Numbered from the stretch's first letter, positions 1 through 12,880 are shown. The stretch: 64,000 nucleotides of DNA from Planctomycetaceae bacterium (GCA_024742875.1 JANSXP010000004.1:159284-223283), one strand, 5' to 3'. The notes: a model not told the origin generated them from the letters alone. Numbers and translations are program-made.

Positions 1-433
1 AGGAATCGGCCTGACCAAGATAGGTCGCCAGAGCGGCCAGCAGCGGATCAATGGCTCGCTCCTGAATCTGGTGCGGGGGACTCCAGTCAAACCACTGGTA
101 GTCTCCGTGTTCGGTCACTTCAATCTCCACATCGTGCAGCAGACGCCCCAGATAAATGAGCATCGTCTTTTCGACTTCACCGTCCTGACTGGTGTAGCGG
201 CGGGCCTTCACCATGTAGCGGGTTTCGTAACAGAACTCCGGATCGACCTCGACATCGTCGGCCGAGATGCCCGTTTCTTCCTCCAGCTCCCGCAGTGCGC
301 ACTGCATATCGGTTTCACCAGGATCAACGTGTCCTTTCGGCAGATCCCAGCGGGCCGGATGCTTCATCAGCAGGAAGGACTCGATCGGGTCGCCTTTAAC
401 AATCAGAAAACCACAGGAACGAGGCTGCTTCAT
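1..433 (-). CDS. NUDIX hydrolase, bis(5'-nucleosyl)-tetraphosphatase-like (partial, runs off window start)
   Basis: Reverse-strand translation from ATG at 433: MKQPRSCGFLIVKGDPIESFLLMKHPARWDLPKGHVDPGETDMQCALRELEEETGI...; complete Nudix box GX5EX7REUXEEXGU; absent from ORF track because it is open at the edge. Confidence 0.85.
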   Translation of the reverse strand, partial: MKQPRSCGFLIVKGDPIESFLLMKHPARWDLPKGHVDPGETDMQCALRELEEETGISADDVEVDPEFCYETRYMVKARRYTSQDGEVEKTMLIYLGRLLHDVEIEVTEHGDYQWFDWSPPHQIQERAIDPLLAALATYLGQADS

Positions 434-1035
434 ACTGTTCTCCCATCATCCTGATCCAGAAAGTCCGGATGGCAGTCGACTGATGTCAGCCGCACGTCGC
501 GATCTTCCCGGCGCACCTCAAATGGCTGCGTCACTGACTGCCCCCCCAGGGAAAGATAGTCTCGCAGCGCCCATTCATTTACCGGAAACGCCAGTTCATC
601 CCAGGGCAGGGCGTCCTGCTGCAGTGGAAACAACCGCGTCTCCAGACTCTCCTCACCGGGAGAGAAATCGGGGGACGACAGCCTGGCCAGATAGACCATG
701 TGCACCTGACCAATGCGGGCAATGGTGTAAGTGGCCAGCAGCGTTTCCGTTTCGACGATGGCGTTGGCCTCTTCGCGCACTTCGCGACTGGCGCCTTCCC
801 GCATCGATTCTCCAATCTCCATGAAGCCACCGGGCAGCGTCCAGTAGCCACGACGCGGTGCAATGGCACGGCGCGCCAGCAGAATCTGCCCTTCAAAAAC
901 GCAGAAGCCCGTCACGATGACGCGCGGATTCTCGTAGTGGATCCAGTCACACTGCGAACACACCATGCGTTCCACATGGTCGCCACGCGGCACCTGGGCC
1001 TCAAAATTCGGGAAGGCAGAGATCGGAATATTCAT
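430..1035 (-). CDS. NUDIX hydrolase with N-terminal zinc-ribbon-like segment
   Basis: CSQCDWIHYENPRVIVTGFCVFEGQILLARRAIAPRRGYWTLPGGFMEIGESMREGASREVREEANA; ATGA overlap with the downstream NUDIX gene. Confidence 0.85.
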   Translation of the reverse strand: MNIPISAFPNFEAQVPRGDHVERMVCSQCDWIHYENPRVIVTGFCVFEGQILLARRAIAPRRGYWTLPGGFMEIGESMREGASREVREEANAIVETETLLATYTIARIGQVHMVYLARLSSPDFSPGEESLETRLFPLQQDALPWDELAFPVNEWALRDYLSLGGQSVTQPFEVRREDRDVRLTSVDCHPDFLDQDDGRTV

Positions 1036-1095
1036 GACGCACTCAGCGAAACACGGAACCGTCGCAGTGTCCTCTGCAACGGCTCACCTGTCGAC

Positions 1096-3291
<2,196 letters not shown>

Positions 3292-3560
3292 TGACCTGTG
3301 GTTATCCATCAAACGCCACCAGGACAAGGCGACCGGAACGAATGGCCCCCTTTCGGATCAGGAGAAAATCCCTGGCGACTACGGCGGGCGTTATAGCCCC
3401 AGACTCTCCCGCCCACAACGGGATTCAGCGGGGTGTCTCACGTGCCGTCATAGTTGACCGCTGGAATGCGAAGAATGGGAGAATATAGGCAATCCTGGTG
3501 GACTATCTGGACATACCCTGAACAGAATACTGGGATACCATCATCTACCGGAATACTCTC

Positions 3561-4229
3561 ATGAAAGACCTTCTGTTCGCGTTGGCTGCATTCGCCACGT
3601 TCGCGGCCGCTGCGCCGGCGGAAATCATCACCTTCGACTTTGAGGGCACAGCTGGCACCGACCTTGATGGGTTGGCGACCGGTTCCACCTCGGTAACGTC
3701 TGGTGGCATCACGCTCACATTGACGGCCACCTCCTCGATGGACGGTGTGTTCAATCTCACAGGCACGGGTGGTTTTGGAGTCAACACAGCGGGAGGCGGG
3801 GACGACACAGACGCATTTGACGGGCAGTCCGGAACTGAGTCCCTTACGTTCACCATTTCCTCAAACGTAGCCCTGTCTGACCTTTCACTGGTCTCGCTGG
3901 AATTTGATCGTTTCACAGGCAATACGGACGATGCCGGGGCGATTACCGCCGACGGAAACTTCCTCGGTGGATTTGCGGGCGGTATCTTCGACGACGACGA
4001 TCTGAACGGCAGCAATCAGTTGGCCCTGAACGAATCAGGGTTTTCAACCAGCACCGAATTTGTCCTGCTGCATGCCGGAACTATCACAACGGAAATGGAA
4101 CGAGGTTTCGGACTGGAGTTCATCACGTTCGATGCGACCGCCACCGCGATTCCGGAACCGGGTTCCTTTCTGATGCTCGGTGCTGGTCTCTCAATGGTCT
4201 GGTGGCAGCGACGACGCAAAGCCGCCTAG
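3561..4229 (+). CDS. PEP-CTERM sorting domain-containing exported protein
   Basis: N-terminal signal peptide; C-terminus AIPEPGSFLMLGAGLSMVWWQRRRKAA (PEP motif, TM, basic tail). Confidence 0.85.
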   Translation: MKDLLFALAAFATFAAAAPAEIITFDFEGTAGTDLDGLATGSTSVTSGGITLTLTATSSMDGVFNLTGTGGFGVNTAGGGDDTDAFDGQSGTESLTFTISSNVALSDLSLVSLEFDRFTGNTDDAGAITADGNFLGGFAGGIFDDDDLNGSNQLALNESGFSTSTEFVLLHAGTITTEMERGFGLEFITFDATATAIPEPGSFLMLGAGLSMVWWQRRRKAA

Positions 4230-4352
4230 TGGTCCCTGGATCCGTGGCAGTTGCTTGGATCGTTTCCCACAGGTGCGTATGATCGAGAGCAGGCAGGCTC
4301 GACGGCCTGCCTGACTTCCGTTTTAGTCCCCATTATTCCAAGGCTTACCCTT

Positions 4353-5300
4353 ATGAAGAGTTCGCTGACTCGACGGTCCTTTACGGCCGCATCTGCGTCC
4401 CTGGCCGCCTCAGTCGTCCTCGGAAAGACCGCTACCGCTATGACTTCATCCGCTGCTCCAAAATTCAAAATCTCGCTGGCTCAGTGGTCGTTGCACAAAG
4501 CCTTGTTCGGCAAGAAGATGGACAACCTCGACTTTGCCAAAGTGGCCAAAGAAGAGTTTGGAATCGAAGGCATTGAGTACGTCAATCAGTTCTTCAAAGA
4601 CAAAGCAGAAGACAAAAAGTACCTGGCCGAACTGAACAAACGTGCGGCCGATAATGGCGTCACGCAGCTTCTGATCATGATTGATGGCGAAGGTCAGCTG
4701 GGACATGCCAGCCTCAAAGAGCGGGCCAAAGCTGTCGAGAATCACTACAAGTGGGTGGCAGCGGCCAAAGAACTGGGCTGTCACTCCATCCGCGTGAATG
4801 CGGCCAGCTCCGGCAGCTACGAGGATCAGATCCACCGCGCTTCTGACGGTCTGCGGGCTCTGTCAGAATTCGGCGCCAAGCACAACATCAACGTCATTGT
4901 GGAAAATCACGGCGGGCTGTCTTCCAACGGCGACTGGCTGGCTGCTGTGATCAGCAAAGTGGGTCTTCCCAACTGCGGCACGCTGCCCGACTTTGGCAAC
5001 TTCGGCATCAACCGCCAGAAAGGCGAGTGGTTTGATCGCTATGACGGCACGAAGAAACTGATGCCGTTCGCCAAGGCTGTCAGTGCCAAGACCTACGACT
5101 TTGATGAAGCACGTCCACTGGTCACCATCGACACCCGCTGGAAGAAAGAAACCGACTACGGCAAGATGATGCAGATCGTCGCCGACGCCGGCTACGAAGG
5201 CTGGGTGGGCATCGAATACGAAGGCGGTAAGCTGGGCGAAGCCGAAGGCATCAAGGCCAGCAAAGCACTGCTCGAACGTTCTTTCGCGGCCATCAAATAG
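4353..5300 (+). CDS. Sugar phosphate isomerase/epimerase-like TIM-barrel protein with Tat signal
   Basis: [22 protein letters not shown] Tat-like signal; AP-endonuclease-2-like TIM barrel ([14 protein letters not shown]..., [10 protein letters not shown]). Confidence 0.8.
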   Translation: MKSSLTRRSFTAASASLAASVVLGKTATAMTSSAAPKFKISLAQWSLHKALFGKKMDNLDFAKVAKEEFGIEGIEYVNQFFKDKAEDKKYLAELNKRAADNGVTQLLIMIDGEGQLGHASLKERAKAVENHYKWVAAAKELGCHSIRVNAASSGSYEDQIHRASDGLRALSEFGAKHNINVIVENHGGLSSNGDWLAAVISKVGLPNCGTLPDFGNFGINRQKGEWFDRYDGTKKLMPFAKAVSAKTYDFDEARPLVTIDTRWKKETDYGKMMQIVADAGYEGWVGIEYEGGKLGEAEGIKASKALLERSFAAIK

Positions 5301-5454
5301 TCCACGGCAGACGAACGAGCCACGCCCGTTACAATGCCCGGTGAGGACACTCCTCGCCGGGCTTTTGTCTGCGCCCACGTTTCGTCTGCCTGCCAAACGG
5401 TCGACCTGTCGATCTGCCGATTTCAGCAAGCCTCTTCCCCAGCCTGTTGCCACC

Positions 5455-6615
5455 ATGACCCAGAATTCTGACCGCATTTATTTCGACAATAACGCCACCA
5501 CGCGAATCTGGCCCGAAGTGGCCGATGTGATGGCGGACGCCTGGCAGACGGCATTTGCCAACCCAGGCAGTCAGCACAGTTTCGGCCGGGACGCTCGGCC
5601 CGTTCTGGAGAACAGCCGAGACACGATCGCCCGCGTGCTGGATGCGGATCCGTCCGAGGTAATTTTCACCAGCGGCGGAACCGAATCGATCAATGCGGCC
5701 GTCTACGGCCTGACACTGGGCCGCACGGGGACGATCGCGCTTACGGCCGGAGAACACCCGGCCACAACGGCCGCCTGTGAACGAGCCAGACAAAACGGGC
5801 TGAAGCTGGCGACCATTGACGTGGATGAAAACGGCCTGCTGCAGGCGGACTGTGTTCGCGCGCTGCCGTGGCACGATCTGAAACTGGTGTGTGTGATTTT
5901 AGCCCACAACGAAACGGGCGTGATCCAGAATCTGCAGCCCCTGGCCGATCTGTGCGAGCAGCATCGCGTGCCCCTGCTGCTGGACGCTGTGCAGGCGGTC
6001 GGCAAAATTCCCGTCAGTTTTCGGCAGCTGAAAGCCACCGCTCTGGCGTTCGGGGCTCACAAGTTCCATGGCCCGCGAGGCATTGGCGGGCTGCTGCTGC
6101 GACGCGGCGTGCAGCTGCCCCCGTTTCTGGATGGCGGTCATCAGGAATCGGGACGCCGCGCGGGCACCGAACCTGTCCCCCTGATTGCCGGCATGGCCAA
6201 AGCGCTGGAACTGTTTCAAGGCGACGCGGAAAGCAGGATGGCTGACGTCCGCCTGTTGCGAGACTCGCTGCAGCAGCAACTGGCCGAGCAGTGCGCCCCC
6301 GTCGTCGTGCACGGGGCGGCTGTCTCGCGACTGCCGAACACGCTGAGCATCGCTTTTCCCGGAGTCGACGGCGAAGCCCTGCTAGTGAATCTGGATCTGG
6401 AAAACGTGGCGTGTTCGCTGGGCAGCACGTGTGCAAGCGGATCTGCGGAACCCGCTCCCGCGCTGCTGGCGATGAGCATTCCACCGGACGTTTGCAACAG
6501 TTCGGTCCGCTTTTCTTTAAGCGGCATGAACACTCAGCACGAAGTCGATACGGCTGCCCAAAAAATTGCGGCCGTCGTGAATCGGCTGCGCACCGCCCGT
6601 TCCCCCACCTCGTAA
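5455..6615 (+). CDS. Cysteine desulfurase family protein
   Basis: YFDNNATTRIWPEV, ILAHNETGVIQ, AHKFHGPRGIGGL (PLP Lys), CSLGSTCASGSAEPAPALLAM. Confidence 0.92.
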   Translation: MTQNSDRIYFDNNATTRIWPEVADVMADAWQTAFANPGSQHSFGRDARPVLENSRDTIARVLDADPSEVIFTSGGTESINAAVYGLTLGRTGTIALTAGEHPATTAACERARQNGLKLATIDVDENGLLQADCVRALPWHDLKLVCVILAHNETGVIQNLQPLADLCEQHRVPLLLDAVQAVGKIPVSFRQLKATALAFGAHKFHGPRGIGGLLLRRGVQLPPFLDGGHQESGRRAGTEPVPLIAGMAKALELFQGDAESRMADVRLLRDSLQQQLAEQCAPVVVHGAAVSRLPNTLSIAFPGVDGEALLVNLDLENVACSLGSTCASGSAEPAPALLAMSIPPDVCNSSVRFSLSGMNTQHEVDTAAQKIAAVVNRLRTARSPTS

Positions 6616-6795
6616 CGCGGCCGTCAAACGGCAGGCAGCTGCTCGGCACGTAGTGGCTGTCACCACACAAGTCTTCGGCACGCCTCACGACAGCAACGCG
6701 GTCGGCGGGCCGGTTGAGGCGACTCGTCAGCGACAGGCCGCCTTCACATCCTGCGCTGTCACATCCTGCGCTGTCAGAGTGCGGGCCGAAAAACT

Positions 6796-7650
6796 TTAGT
6801 GCACGCAGTAGTCGATGATGCGGGCCAGTTCAGAACGCATCTGAGCGCGGTGTACAATGCGATCCACAAAGCCATGCTTCAGCAGAAACTCGCTGGTTTG
6901 GAAGCCATCCGGCAGATCGATCTTGCAGGTTGCCTGGACCACGCGAGGTCCGGCGAAGCCCACCAGAGCGTTGGGCTCAGCCACCACCACATCGCCCAGT
7001 GAGGCAAAGCTGGCGGCCACACCACCCATCGTCGGATTGGTGAGTACGGAAATGAACAGACCGCCCGCTTTGCGAAATCGAGCCAGGGCGGCACTGACTT
7101 TGCCCATCTGCATCAGTGAGATGATGCCTTCATGCATGCGTGCCCCACCGCCGGACCCGCTGACAATCACCAGCGGCAGTGACTTTTCGGTGGCCGCCTC
7201 CACAGCACGGCACAGCTTCTCACCCACAACGGACCCCATACTGCCCATGATGAATGCCGAGTCCGTCATTCCGAACACCAGTGGACGACCACGCATATAG
7301 CCGCGGCCGACCGTGCAGGCATCCGTCATGCCTGTACGCTTCTGCTCGGCCACGAGGCGATCGGCGTAAGATTTGCGGTCTGAGAATCCCAGCGGATCGG
7401 TCGGTCGCAGGTCGGTAAACCACTCTTCGAAGGAATCGGGGTCCATCAGCTGCCGAATGCGACTGGCCGTGGGAACGTAGAAATGGTGGCCGCATTCCGG
7501 ACAGATGTTCAGGTTCTCTTCAACCTGATTTCGAAAGACGGTTGCCCCACAGGCATCGCATCGCAGCCAGAGTCCTTCGGGGACTCCACGTTTCGGTCGT
7601 TTCATATCCTGCAGCCAGGACTTCTGTCCTGCCTTATTGGTGGTTGTCAC
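6796..7650 (-). CDS. accD: Acetyl-CoA carboxylase carboxyltransferase subunit beta
   Basis: Zn ribbon CDACGATVF...[42 protein letters not shown]. Confidence 0.95.
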   Translation of the reverse strand: MTTTNKAGQKSWLQDMKRPKRGVPEGLWLRCDACGATVFRNQVEENLNICPECGHHFYVPTASRIRQLMDPDSFEEWFTDLRPTDPLGFSDRKSYADRLVAEQKRTGMTDACTVGRGYMRGRPLVFGMTDSAFIMGSMGSVVGEKLCRAVEAATEKSLPLVIVSGSGGGARMHEGIISLMQMGKVSAALARFRKAGGLFISVLTNPTMGGVAASFASLGDVVVAEPNALVGFAGPRVVQATCKIDLPDGFQTSEFLLKHGFVDRIVHRAQMRSELARIIDYCVH

Positions 7651-8303
7651 GTTGTTGTCTCCTGAGGGGTTCCGTTTTCCACAGAAACCGCAGACTCCGG
7701 ACAGTGCTCGGCGTTTACAAAGGCGGCTGAATCAAAGCCACTCGATTCAAAGACTTCAATTGCGTCCGGAGTGTCTTCTCCGCAAAGACAGGCATTCACT
7801 TCCAGCAGCCGACTCTCCAGCGTACAGCGGATCACTGTCGCAATCGGATCCGGCACCACAATCGCAAACACAGAGTACTTTCGAATGGCCTTATTCAGGG
7901 TTTTCTGCATGCGTTCGCAGGCCGCCCCCAGTGTCTCTCCTTCCGGCGGACAAATCGACTGCGGTTTCTCCCGTCCGGTGCGGAACACTTTGGGATAACG
8001 CTTGCGGATGTCGGATTCCGGCAGTCCCTGCCAGAGCCCCTGATCCACATTACCAAGCTCATCCAGTTTTTTCAGCTTCACGCCCCCCTGAGATTCGGCA
8101 ATCGCACGGGCCGTTGCCGCAGCAGGGTCGGTCGGGCACGTGTAAACAGCCTCCAGCCGCAGGCCCTGATGATTCAGCTGCTCCACAATCGAGCGGACCT
8201 GCTCCGTCCCTTTGTCGTTCATCGGCATCTCAAGGGATCCGATCAAACGAGATTGCTCGTCGTAATCTGTGCAGCCTGGTCGAATAAGTACGATTCTGGC
8301 CAT
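7647..8303 (-). CDS. Histidine phosphatase (phosphoglycerate mutase-like) family protein, catalytic His motifs degenerate
   Basis: [32 protein letters not shown] aligns with the RHG...GR.GSLD.PL...G region but has RPG; 4-nt overlap with accD. Confidence 0.75.
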   Translation of the reverse strand: MARIVLIRPGCTDYDEQSRLIGSLEMPMNDKGTEQVRSIVEQLNHQGLRLEAVYTCPTDPAAATARAIAESQGGVKLKKLDELGNVDQGLWQGLPESDIRKRYPKVFRTGREKPQSICPPEGETLGAACERMQKTLNKAIRKYSVFAIVVPDPIATVIRCTLESRLLEVNACLCGEDTPDAIEVFESSGFDSAAFVNAEHCPESAVSVENGTPQETTT

Positions 8304-8321
8304 GGCGATACTCCTTATCGG

Positions 8322-9026
8322 CTAAGCCTGCAAACCGCAGCGGCGTGCCTCTTCCGAAAGCACGGCACCAGCTTTTGCGTAATCGTCGTGGTCAAAAATT
8401 GAGCTTCCGGCCACAAATATGTCGGCGCCAGCCTCGGCACACAGTCCGATCGTCCCGGCCGCCACCCCACCATCGACCGAGACCAGCAGACGATCTCCGG
8501 CCACTTCTTTGGCACGACTCATTTTGGGCAGGACCGAATCGATGAATTTCTGGCCGCCAAACCCGGGATTGACGCTCATCACCAGCAGCAGGTCGCAGAA
8601 CTCGAGAAACGGCTCGGCCGCCTCGATGGGCGTGTCCGGATTGATGGCCAGCCCGCTGACGACGTCGTGTTTGCGGATTTCCTGCAGCAGATTAGCGGGG
8701 TCGGGGACAGCTTCCAGATGAATGGTGATCGCCTCGCAACCGGCCTTGAGATAGTCGTCCAGGTACCGTCCCGGCTCAGAAATCATCAGGTGGGCGTCAA
8801 TGGGCGTCTGTGTGTAGCGCCGCAGGCCGGCAATCACCATAGCGCCGTAAGAAAGGTTGGGCACAAAGTGACCATCCATCACATCCAGGTGATACAGCGG
8901 CAGCCGAGCGGAATCGATACGTTCGGCTTCAGACCGCAGGTCGCCAAAATCACATTTCAACATCGATGGTGCAATGACCGGCACATGGGCCCGCAGGTAT
9001 TGCAGCATCTCATTTCGTGACAACAT
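8322..9026 (-). CDS. rpe: Ribulose-phosphate 3-epimerase
   Basis: IAPSMLKCDFGDL, LDVMDGHFVPNLSYG, DAHLMISEPGRY, MSVNPGFGGQKFI, VDGGV, AGSSIF. Confidence 0.95.
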   Translation of the reverse strand: MLSRNEMLQYLRAHVPVIAPSMLKCDFGDLRSEAERIDSARLPLYHLDVMDGHFVPNLSYGAMVIAGLRRYTQTPIDAHLMISEPGRYLDDYLKAGCEAITIHLEAVPDPANLLQEIRKHDVVSGLAINPDTPIEAAEPFLEFCDLLLVMSVNPGFGGQKFIDSVLPKMSRAKEVAGDRLLVSVDGGVAAGTIGLCAEAGADIFVAGSSIFDHDDYAKAGAVLSEEARRCGLQA

Positions 9027-9347
9027 GTATTCGCCAGGAATGAGTGATGAAGCGGAAGCAGGTTTCGCTTCCAAACTGTTCAGACTCTGTGAACAGACGC
9101 CTCCGAGTGAAGGCGGCATTTTCATCCTCGGAATTCATCAAGTCCAGTCGAAGCATCCCAAACACCGGGTTTCATCCGAATGGGATTTTGAAACTCAACG
9201 CTTTTCGGAAAAACCCAATTCACAGGCCACAATTGGCATGCCTTTTTGGCAGAAAGCCCGTTTCAGGCTGGAGTTTCGCGTCATGGCCACCAGGGCCAGT
9301 CCACGGCCGCCCGCTAGACGACGGAAACGGTCAGCAGCGAATCGCAG

Positions 9348-9902
9348 TCAACTCGCCGGCAAACAAAATGCGCGGTCCAATCGTTGCAGCAGCGGATGGT
9401 TGGCTGGGCGAAATCGACGAATCCCCACACAGCCGGAGGCTGCAGACATAACGGCGCGGCAGCGACGACCGGTGATCGTCTGCAGCTCCCGCAGGCTTTC
9501 GAGCGACATCACCCAACTGAGAGCCCCCACGTAGTCTTCCCAGACCTGCAGCAGATAATGGTCGGGACGACGCTCCAGCCAGAGCGACAGTGTATCCCAG
9601 ACGGCTGAACCGACTGTGATTCCCTGCAGCGCGCCCGCCGAAAGCGCCCTTTGTCGCCGCACAACCGAGAGATCAGCGATCGTCCAGGCGGCACAGGCTG
9701 GTGGGGCGGCGGCGAGGACGAGCAGGGCGAATGGCGGCAGTCTCAATTGCTGCAATTCGGCTGCCAGTGTTCCCTCAAAACCGTCCAGTGGACCGTGCGA
9801 CTGTGCGCAGCATTGCCGCGTGAGCGTCTCACCGTCAGTGATGTGATAGTCAAACACCTGGCCAAGTTGACTCAGCTGAGCTGGTGTGGATGCCACAGGC
9901 AT
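9348..9902 (-). CDS. Hypothetical protein
   Basis: Open frame of about 185 aa, no strong competitor; no recognised domain. Confidence 0.4.
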   Translation of the reverse strand: MPVASTPAQLSQLGQVFDYHITDGETLTRQCCAQSHGPLDGFEGTLAAELQQLRLPPFALLVLAAAPPACAAWTIADLSVVRRQRALSAGALQGITVGSAVWDTLSLWLERRPDHYLLQVWEDYVGALSWVMSLESLRELQTITGRRCRAVMSAASGCVGIRRFRPANHPLLQRLDRAFCLPAS

Positions 9903-10455
9903 GCAGATTCCTCTCGAAGAATGCAAATACCAGGGCCGACGGGCCCTGGCGATCATTCGTTCGCAGACGATCGCAGGGGAATCGTTCGACGTGCGTGCGA
10001 CCTGAGCCTACATCACAAACTGGCCGCAAGTTGCCCGTGAGCGAATTCGCGCTGGGAATCCCCAGGTCATACTGGGTGCCGACAAACCGCCGCCAATAAA
10101 GAACTGGCATCTCCCCGTTAGATCGTGCGGGTTGCACGCAGCGGCATAATCTGCCGGTGTAGGAATGCGAGACCAGGCCGAATCCGAGTACACGTTTCAT
10201 TCGGTACGGCCGAAAAAACCAGAAAGGTTTATCTAATCGGCACGCTGTTACCGATGAACCAACCAAGCCGTTCATTGCGCAGAAGGTCTATGGGATCAAC
10301 ATGTGGCATGGCGGGGCGGAGGCGACCGGAGTTGGTCAGTCCTTCAAATCCATTTCCAATCCGGTCAATTCGGTCCAGAACTTCTGGCCAAACCACCAGA
10401 GAGACCAGACTGCTGCTGGTGGACTAAGAGAAGCTAACTCAGGAGGAGAGCTTTC

Positions 10456-11817
10456 ATGCGAAAGTACGGAAAATTGTTACTCGTGCTGGGGGTCCTGGCA
10501 GCTAATCCCGCCTGGGTCAGCGCGGACGGCCTGCTGAGCGGTCTGCGGCCCACAGCCAGCGTTCAGAAACAGCGCAATCAGAAGAAAGCCGAAGAAGTCG
10601 GCCGAGCTCTGCAAAGCGTCCGCATCAACGGCTATGACCTGCAGGTCGAAGTTCGCGGCGACGCCGTGAAACTGGACGGCAAAGTTCGCGATGTCACGCA
10701 CCGCGCCCTTGCTGAACAGGCCTGCCGCAAAGTGGCCGGTATCAAGACAGTCCAGAACAATCTGCGTTACGTTCCTGCCGGAGCCGTGCAGCAGACGTCC
10801 GGACAGTATGTCGACAGTGCCGTTCGCCCGGCTTACCACAAGAGCAGCAGTGAAGAGTCTGCCATCCAGCAGGTCCACTTCTCCAAGCCAGGCAAGCGTA
10901 AGCCCCGGGCCAGCAGCAGCAGCAAGTCGTTTAACCTGTTCGGTCAGCGTTCTGCTCAGCCAGCCGCTCAGACGGCTGCGAAGCCAGCTGCACAGACAGC
11001 CGCCAAACCTGCACCGACCGCCATCAAGCCAGTCGTGCAGACGACGCAGCAGCCCACACCTCCGCCATTTGCTGCTCCTCCTGTGACGGAAGCGGCTCCG
11101 GAAGTGAAAGCCATGACGCTGCCGGCCGTACCGGAAGTCAAAGAAGTGGCCAGACCACTGGTGGCTCCCAAAACGGTTCAGCCGAAAGTCGCCGCTCCAC
11201 CCGCCCGACGCAGTAACCAGCAGGTTGCTCAGCAGGTTGCCAACAACCTGTCACAGGTGGGACTGACGGGCTACGACGTGGAAATCCGATTTGACAAAGG
11301 TGTGGCCACGCTCGGCGGTGAAGTTGCCACGGAGGGCCAGCGACAGGCAGCTCAGTTTGCTGCGTCCAAAGTACCGGAAGTCGCTCAGGTAAAAAACCTG
11401 CTGACCGTTCAGCAGCAGATCGCTCAGACCAACTTCCCGGCCGGTCCTGCACCAGCCGCCATGGCCGCTCCTTATGGGGCTGCTCCCAATGGCCCCATGC
11501 CCTACGGTGCCGCTCCGATGATGGCTCCCGCCGGTGCTCCGACGCCAATGGGCGGAAGCAGCATGTACTCAAATCCGCAGCTGCCGGATCACGCGTGGCC
11601 CGCCTACGCTCAGTATCCAAACTCAGCCGCAATTCAGTACCCAACACAGTACAGTGCGTCCGCGTTTCCTTACATCGGACCATTCTACCCCTACCCACAG
11701 GTTCCACTGGGGTGGCGTGAATCGCGTCTGGAATGGGATGACGGTCACTGGCACCTGAGCTTCGGCAAGAAGAAAGACGCCTGGTACTGGCTGTTCAAGC
11801 CCAAAAACTGGGACTAA
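10456..11817 (+). CDS. Exported protein with two BON domains and Ala/Pro-rich linker
   Basis: Strong SD (aggaggag); signal peptide; repeats VRINGYDLQVEVRGDAVKLDGKVRDVTHRALAEQACRKVAGIKTVQNNL and VGLTGYDVEIRFDKGVATLGGEVATEGQRQAAQFAASKVPEVAQVKNLL. Confidence 0.88.
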   Translation: MRKYGKLLLVLGVLAANPAWVSADGLLSGLRPTASVQKQRNQKKAEEVGRALQSVRINGYDLQVEVRGDAVKLDGKVRDVTHRALAEQACRKVAGIKTVQNNLRYVPAGAVQQTSGQYVDSAVRPAYHKSSSEESAIQQVHFSKPGKRKPRASSSSKSFNLFGQRSAQPAAQTAAKPAAQTAAKPAPTAIKPVVQTTQQPTPPPFAAPPVTEAAPEVKAMTLPAVPEVKEVARPLVAPKTVQPKVAAPPARRSNQQVAQQVANNLSQVGLTGYDVEIRFDKGVATLGGEVATEGQRQAAQFAASKVPEVAQVKNLLTVQQQIAQTNFPAGPAPAAMAAPYGAAPNGPMPYGAAPMMAPAGAPTPMGGSSMYSNPQLPDHAWPAYAQYPNSAAIQYPTQYSASAFPYIGPFYPYPQVPLGWRESRLEWDDGHWHLSFGKKKDAWYWLFKPKNWD

Positions 11818-11852
11818 GTGACGGACGTCTCCTGACGTCTGAATGCTCCAGC

Positions 11853-11890
11853 AACGCCTGAGTCGCAACCGTGGCTCAGGCGTTTTTTTT
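11853..11890 (+). terminator. Intrinsic terminator after BON-domain gene
   Basis: AACGCCTGAG / CTCAGGCGTT perfect 10-bp stem followed by a T-run. Confidence 0.9.
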
Positions 11891-12034
11891 GTGGCTCAGG
11901 TGGCCCTCTGCGAGCCACCTGCTGCGGCAAAGTGGTATCCGGGCTCGGGCCCGCGATCGTGGTTGTGACTCGGGAAACCGGTAAAAACGGATCAGACAAT
12001 TCTGTCCGCAAAATCCTGATATTCCCACAAGTTA

Positions 12035-12054
12035 CCTAACCGGAACGATCGATA
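12035..12054 (+). promoter_or_regulatory. Shared upstream motif CCTAACCGGAACGATCGATA
   Basis: 18/20 match to 25401-25420, also upstream of an exported-protein gene; contains ECF-like GGAAC. Confidence 0.5.
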
Positions 12055-12100
12055 TAAACACAAGACATCTGGTGTCAGTAGATCAGGTGCAATCTATGCG

Positions 12101-12162
12101 GACCGACAACACGACGTTGTGGTCAGCAACTTAGTTCCTTCCGGGTCTTCACCCGTTTTTTT
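12101..12162 (+). promoter_or_regulatory. Structured leader: bulged hairpin followed by terminator-like hairpin before the lipoprotein start
   Basis: GACC(g)ACAAC-acgac-GTTGTGGTC then CGGGT-cttc-ACCCG-TTTTTTT, ending 8 nt before the ATG at 12170. Confidence 0.6.
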
Positions 12163-12169
12163 GGTAGGG

Positions 12170-12763
12170 ATGAATGCAATGCAGACGTTCAGCAGACATC
12201 TTAAACGATGGGGCGTGCTAACGACTATCTGCCTGATGACCTTCGTCAACAGCGGTTGTACGTTGACCGGTGGTTTCATCGGCGTGCTTTACGAATATAT
12301 GCTGTTCTGGGAGACTCTCCCGGTCATGCCCATCACGCCGTACCATACGCAGCGGCTGGAGGACGAGCTGCATCGCGAGGAACGCTACGACCGCGTTCCC
12401 GTACTGGACCCCATCGAGGGTGCCAATGCTCCGATCTTCTGTGTGGACCCACCGTCGGACGACCAGGTCATCCGGGCGTTGCCGGATGAAGTGGGCGGCG
12501 GCATCGCCTTCCTGCAGGAGACGCAGCGAAACAACGTTCGCATCGTTGTCGAGCCGATCGTCGACCGACTCGACGAGTGCAAAGTCTACCCCCATGTTGG
12601 CCCGGCCAGACTGCACCACTGCCACTACAAGTGCACGGTGTACTATGACAAGACCATCCGCTCATACTGGCCTATCCCGTTCACTCACACGGACCAGACA
12701 GAAGAAGTCGTCTACATCGACAAAGACCACCTGATCCGCTGTGCCGGACCGGTCGTCAACTAA
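12170..12763 (+). CDS. Hypothetical lipoprotein
   Basis: MNAMQTFSRHLKRWGVLTTICLMTFVNSGCTLTGG: lipobox-like VNSGC; full open frame. Confidence 0.75.
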   Translation: MNAMQTFSRHLKRWGVLTTICLMTFVNSGCTLTGGFIGVLYEYMLFWETLPVMPITPYHTQRLEDELHREERYDRVPVLDPIEGANAPIFCVDPPSDDQVIRALPDEVGGGIAFLQETQRNNVRIVVEPIVDRLDECKVYPHVGPARLHHCHYKCTVYYDKTIRSYWPIPFTHTDQTEEVVYIDKDHLIRCAGPVVN

Positions 12764-12794
12764 GACGCCACACACCTGCTGACACCACCAGACA

Positions 12795-12823
12795 AAGCCG
12801 ACTCCCACGGGACGTCGGCTTTT
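12795..12823 (+). terminator. Intrinsic terminator
   Basis: AAGCCGAC...GTCGGCTT followed by T-rich tail, just after stop at 12763. Confidence 0.75.
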
Positions 12824-12880
12824 CTTATGCGCGTGAGACAAAGACCGGCTGCCGCCCCGCCCAAAACACTCGTGCGAAGA

